This document shows positions 5,847 through 6,627 of a stretch of 6,627 nt of DNA, piece after piece. The first letter of the stretch is position 1. Every line of letters starts with the position of its first letter. The notes beneath the pieces were generated by a model that saw only the letters and a list, made by a program, of their open reading frames with translations, made no database searches and was not told the origin of the DNA. The translations under genes and the position numbers were made by a program. The DNA is taken from assembly GCA_965662885.1 (NCBI GenBank), contig CBFIJI010000111.1, forward strand, positions 1-6,627, read 5' to 3'. This DNA comes from CBFIJI01 sp965662885. GTDB lineage: Bacteria > Bacteroidota > Bacteroidia > Flavobacteriales > Flavobacteriaceae.

Positions 5847-5968
5847 CTAACGTTGCGTGTAAAAATAGTAGTGGATTTTATGTACTAACTTTTCGGTTTA
5901 TAACTGACCTTTAATTGATTTTCTATCATATAAGCGACTAAATCGCTATTTTTTATATACGTTGTTAG
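5847..5968. repeat. 122-bp element with imperfect terminal inverted repeats (cassette-boundary-like)
   Basis: The left end (5847-5868) starts CTAACGTTGCG and ends TAAAAATAG. The reverse complement of the right end (5968-5946) starts CTAACAACGTA and ends TAAAAAATAG, so the ends pair at CTAAC and again at TAAAAATAG, with a mixed middle that allows G-T wobble. Inside are two smaller hairpins: AGCGA-ctaaa-TCGCT (near 5935-5949) and CGGTT-tat-AACTG (near 5895-5907). The element fills nearly the whole gap between the dehydrogenase stop (12 bp away) and the next start (24 bp away). ACGTTG occurs at both ends in the same orientation. From memory, similar TAACGTTG...CGTTGTTAG blocks lie between small genes in many Bacteroidota. 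They recall integron attC sites (RYYYAAC/GTTRRRY), although here each end fits only six of seven positions. Identity as a mobile or recombination site is not proven. Confidence 0.5.
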
Positions 5969-5980
5969 TCACTGGTTATT

Positions 5981-6627
5981 TTACATTCTTTTATAAATTC
6001 CATTTGGAATCAGTCTCAATAATTTAGCAATAATCCACCATCTTTTCGTAACGTATCCAATCTCTTTTTTCTTTTTCATAATTCGAAAAATCTGTCGAGC
6101 AGCTTTTTCTTTTGTCGCAACCCAAAACTGCCCTTCTCCTTTAGCCATATCTGTATCAACAAACCCTGGTCTTATGTCAGTCACATAAATCGATTTTTTT
6201 GTCTTAGCTGCCTTTTGCCTCAACCCTTCCAAATAGTTGATTTGATAGGCTTTAGAAGCGTTGTATGCTGGTGCTATTCTACTCCCTCTAATTCCTGCAA
6301 TAGAACTTATTGCAACCAAATGTCCTTTTCCTTGTTTTTCGAAATGATTAAAAGCCCAAATTGAAATTTCTGTAAACGCATTAACATTCAATAGGTTTGT
6401 TTTATTCTCGTTTTCAAAATTCAAATCTTCATTTAAGTTTCCAGTGCCTGAACTCAAAACCATAAGGTCAAGTCCGCCTATTTGATCGGTCAATTCATTT
6501 AGTTTTTCGGAATTACATTCGGTTGTACAGTCAAAAGAACTTACGATATAACTATTCAGGTTACTTTGTTTTAATTTTTCCAATTCAGTTTTTCGTCTTC
6601 CTGTAATCCCAACTTTATACCCACTAT
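5981..6627 (-). CDS. Short-chain dehydrogenase/reductase (SDR), N-terminus beyond right edge
   Basis: The frame is open to base 6627 and stops at 5981, giving 214 visible residues; about 25-30 N-terminal residues, including the expected TGxxxGxG nucleotide-binding loop, lie outside. A TTG at 6583 could be read as a start, but the upstream codons continue the family pattern (GYKVGITGRR), so that is not the true start. GRR after the second strand suggests NADP(H). Visible landmarks, numbered from that TTG: FDCTTE (17-22, adenine-site Asp), LSSGTGN (43-49, in place of the usual NNAG), Asn66 of NVNAF, catalytic Ser94 in AISSIAG, Tyr107 and Lys111 in YNASK, and RPGFVDTDM (138-146). The catalytic set is therefore intact. 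The Lys/Arg-rich end with a WWIIAKLLRLIP stretch may lie against the membrane. The substrate is unknown. A 122-bp repeat follows 12 bp after the stop. Confidence 0.87.
   Translation of the reverse strand, partial: SGYKVGITGRRKTELEKLKQSNLNSYIVSSFDCTTECNSEKLNELTDQIGGLDLMVLSSGTGNLNEDLNFENENKTNLLNVNAFTEISIWAFNHFEKQGKGHLVAISSIAGIRGSRIAPAYNASKAYQINYLEGLRQKAAKTKKSIYVTDIRPGFVDTDMAKGEGQFWVATKEKAARQIFRIMKKKKEIGYVTKRWWIIAKLLRLIPNGIYKRM

Noticed and set aside
1..6627. tRNA, rRNA, CRISPR array, toxin-antitoxin pair or complete insertion sequence
   Set aside because: None seen: no regularly spaced direct repeats, no transposase motifs and no cloverleaf noticed while reading both strands.

Overview
The window reads as chromosomal DNA from a member of the Bacteroidota, most likely family Flavobacteriaceae. 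This rests on the protein content: a CBM9-like/DUF5916 secreted protein, an S1/P1 nuclease with the DWGxTGH mature end, an ALKBH2-like demethylase, and a small YSGG protein of a type common in flavobacteria. The moderate-to-low GC and the near absence of Shine-Dalgarno sequences before the starts agree. Genus and species cannot be fixed from the sequence alone.

Layout. Positions 1-792 (minus) hold the N-terminal part of an exported DUF5916 protein that runs off the left edge. It is divergent, across a 73-bp AT-rich gap, from an exported S1/P1-type zinc nuclease (866-1645, plus). The nuclease ends tail to tail with an AlkB-family Fe(II)/2-oxoglutarate dioxygenase (1632-2243, minus), and the two share their last 14 bp. 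Next comes a two-gene minus-strand operon: a PAP2 lipid phosphatase (3885-4748) followed, with a 20-bp overlap, by an EptA-like phosphoethanolamine transferase (2375-3904). A 427-bp gap (4749-5175) holds no convincing gene. It contains one promoter-like -7 box, a run of G, and two inverted repeats. To its right lies a lower-GC block, also on the minus strand: a short-chain dehydrogenase cut by the right edge (5981-6627), a 122-bp element with imperfect terminal inverted repeats (5847-5968), a 111-residue protein of unknown function (5487-5822), and an antibiotic-biosynthesis-monooxygenase-fold protein (5176-5490) joined to it by an ATGA overlap.

How the genes work together. The best supported functional unit is the PAP2-EptA pair. 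A phosphatase could remove a lipid A (or other lipid) phosphate and the transferase could add phosphoethanolamine, lowering the negative surface charge. The same pairing (LpxE-EptA) is known in Helicobacter pylori. The nuclease and the AlkB enzyme both act on nucleic acids, but in different compartments and from opposite strands, so no joint role is claimed. The right-hand block looks like small cassette-like genes separated by a repeat and may have arrived separately. I found no strong evidence for a wholly new system. The 122-bp repeat, the transferase without its usual catalytic-site disulfide and the PAP2-EptA coupling are the points most worth checking.
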